Shown: positions 62,641 through 64,000 of the stretch, piece after piece | Position numbering within the stretch: the stretch's first letter is position 1 | Layout of the letters: each line of letters starts with the position of its first letter | Assembly: GCA_963978895.1 (NCBI GenBank) | Contig: OZ022238.1 | Coordinates: 47,759,044-47,823,043, forward strand | Length of the DNA: 64,000 nt | Reading direction: 5' to 3' | Source of the DNA: Erpobdella octoculata | Lineage: Eukaryota > Annelida > Clitellata > Hirudinida > Erpobdellidae | Program-made: the position numbers and the translations under genes | Notes under the pieces: model-generated | Seen by the model: the letters and a program-made list of their open reading frames with translations, nothing else | What the model was told of the DNA's origin: nothing | The model's database searches: none

Positions 62641-63368
62641 TAATTAAAATTATTATTATTGGTCTTTTAATATTATTCTTTATTATTATTATAATTGATC
62701 ATTTTTTCTTATTTTTATTATTTTATAAAATTAAAAAACTAATGATCACTTTCAGAAAATAAAATGCCATCACTATAGATAATGTGAAAAAAAATGTTCT
62801 TGTTTTCTTTTCAGATTTTAACAAACTCACACAAACTTACATACACTCACACAAACTCACAAACTCACATACACTCACACACTCACACACATACTCACAC
62901 ACTTGCATTTTATGTATTTTTTGTATTTATTGGCTTTTTGTTTTTGCCGATGAAACGTAAAATAAAAAATATTTTTTTTTTAATTTTAAGCTTCCTCCTC
63001 AATGCCAAATCTCCATGCCAAATTTTGTTCAAATTGCTCTAACGGTTCAAATATGATAGACACACACACATACACACATGCTATTCATATATATATATAT
63101 ATAGCTATTTATAAATGTTATGTTACATATAATATAGATATAAATAAGATAAAAATAATTTTTTTTATATAAATGCATATATAATGTCTAATTTGCAATC
63201 TGACACTAAGCAGCTAGATCGTATTTTCCCACAACTATTATTTCATTTTTCCATTATCTTTTTTTTTATATTTTTTCGTTTCATCTTCTGTATTTCCATC
63301 TTCAGTTTTTCCACATATACATGCCAAGGTTTCCGTTGTTAGGTGGAGTTAATAAGGAGCCACTTGAC

Positions 63369-63432
63369 CTTCGGAACGAGAGCCGGAGATTCGCCGGCAA
63401 GTATAAGTATCCATGCCTCATGGAACACGTGT
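63369..63432 (-). CDS. Possible exon (64 nt), low support
   Basis: Minus strand: acceptor TTTCGCTCTCCAG before 63432, donor-like GTCAAG after 63369, in a GC-richer island. One frame reads TCSMRHGYLYLPANLRLSFR, which looks protein-like. The opposite strand is also open, so strand is uncertain. No family recognised. Confidence 0.25.
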
Positions 63433-63928
63433 CTGGAGAGCGAAATTTTTTCATCCAAGTTTTTTCATCCGTTTTCAATTATGTTTTCTTCTTCTCATTT
63501 TTTAGTTTTTAATTTCTTTAGTTTTCGATTATTTAATTTGTTATGTTTTCTCATCAAAAAAGTTACGTTTTTATTTCAATTTCCCGCTTTATTTTTCTTA
63601 TTTCAAATTTTTTTTCTTCATCAATTTGCGACTCTTCCGTTTTCTGTCGAGTTGTCGTTTCAATTTTTTTTCCAATTTTTTCTTTAAAAGAAAAACAACA
63701 GCTTTGACGTTTTCCAATTTTTGTTATCAGATTGAAGGAGAAGAAGAAACACATTTCCGTAGATATAATTCAAATAACACACACACACACAGACAAACAT
63801 TTTAAAGACCTCCACAGGGCAACAAACACACACCCATACAAATAGTCAATTGTACAAATCTACTCATATGGATACAGCCATACATGCATAAACACATACG
63901 CAAACCTACCCACACATGCACGCTAGAG

Positions 63929-64000
63929 AACTGCCCGGGCCGAATTTTTGCGACCCAGCCCGTAGGCAACTTGGCCCGGCCCGACCCACATTTCATTGGC
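63929..64000. repeat. GGGCCGGGCC-rich repeat, cut by window end
   Basis: GCCCGGGCCGAATTTTTGCG and TTGGCCCGGCCCGACCC resemble the GC-rich words in the 3' part of the Helitron-like elements (12600-12900, 14080-14350). Confidence 0.5.

Noticed and set aside
63802..63996. Small minus-strand ORF at the window end
   Set aside because: Overlaps CA repeat and the GGGCC repeat fragment; no coding evidence.

Overview
The window is animal (metazoan) nuclear DNA, AT-rich and full of microsatellites. Introns are mostly a few hundred bases with GT-AG borders. The host genes (a natriuretic-peptide-receptor-type guanylate cyclase, mitochondrial L-2-hydroxyglutarate dehydrogenase, a DEG/ENaC channel, an EB-module secreted protein) and the tRNA-derived SINE fit an invertebrate. 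A lophotrochozoan such as an annelid or mollusc is my guess, not a demonstration.

Layout. 1-5.6 kb: a nearly intact Ty3/gypsy-class retrotransposon on the minus strand, with Gag-protease-integrase upstream of RT-RNase H (Gmr1-type order) and a -1 frameshift site between. 6.3-7.6 kb: 3' exons of an EB-module gene (+). 8.7-10.5 kb: 3' exons of a single-pass membrane protein gene (-) with a 16-nt micro-exon. 11.2-14.5 kb: two head-to-tail Helitron-like elements inside TA repeats. 15.9-20.4 kb: complete nine-exon L2HGDH gene (-). 21.4-35.1 kb: 21 exons of a receptor guanylate cyclase (-), whose reading phases join to 847 codons without conflict; its 5' end was not found. 38.0-41.05 kb: a very young non-autonomous relative of the first retrotransposon (+), with LTRs matching except at TA tracts, a 5-bp target duplication and an intact Gag-protease ORF.

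41-49 kb is a nest of mobile DNA: a dispersed repeat, a 2.4-kb element with terminal inverted repeats and a 9-10 bp target duplication carrying a C2H2 zinc-finger gene with 88 consecutive threonines, a broken non-LTR RT, A-tailed SINE-like repeats inserted into each other, and a hAT relic. 52.1-52.9 kb is a long foldback element. 55.7-57.3 kb is an intronless DEG/ENaC channel gene (+). The rest, 57.4-64 kb, has microsatellites and a few possible but unproven exons.

The most interesting biology is the retrotransposon pair. The complete element supplies every enzyme. The short one keeps LTRs, primer site, polypurine tract, Gag and protease but has lost integrase, RT and most of RNase H, and its capsid segment is almost identical in nucleotides to that of the complete element although flanking Gag parts differ. 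This looks like a parasite-host pair sharing a capsid through recombination (inference).
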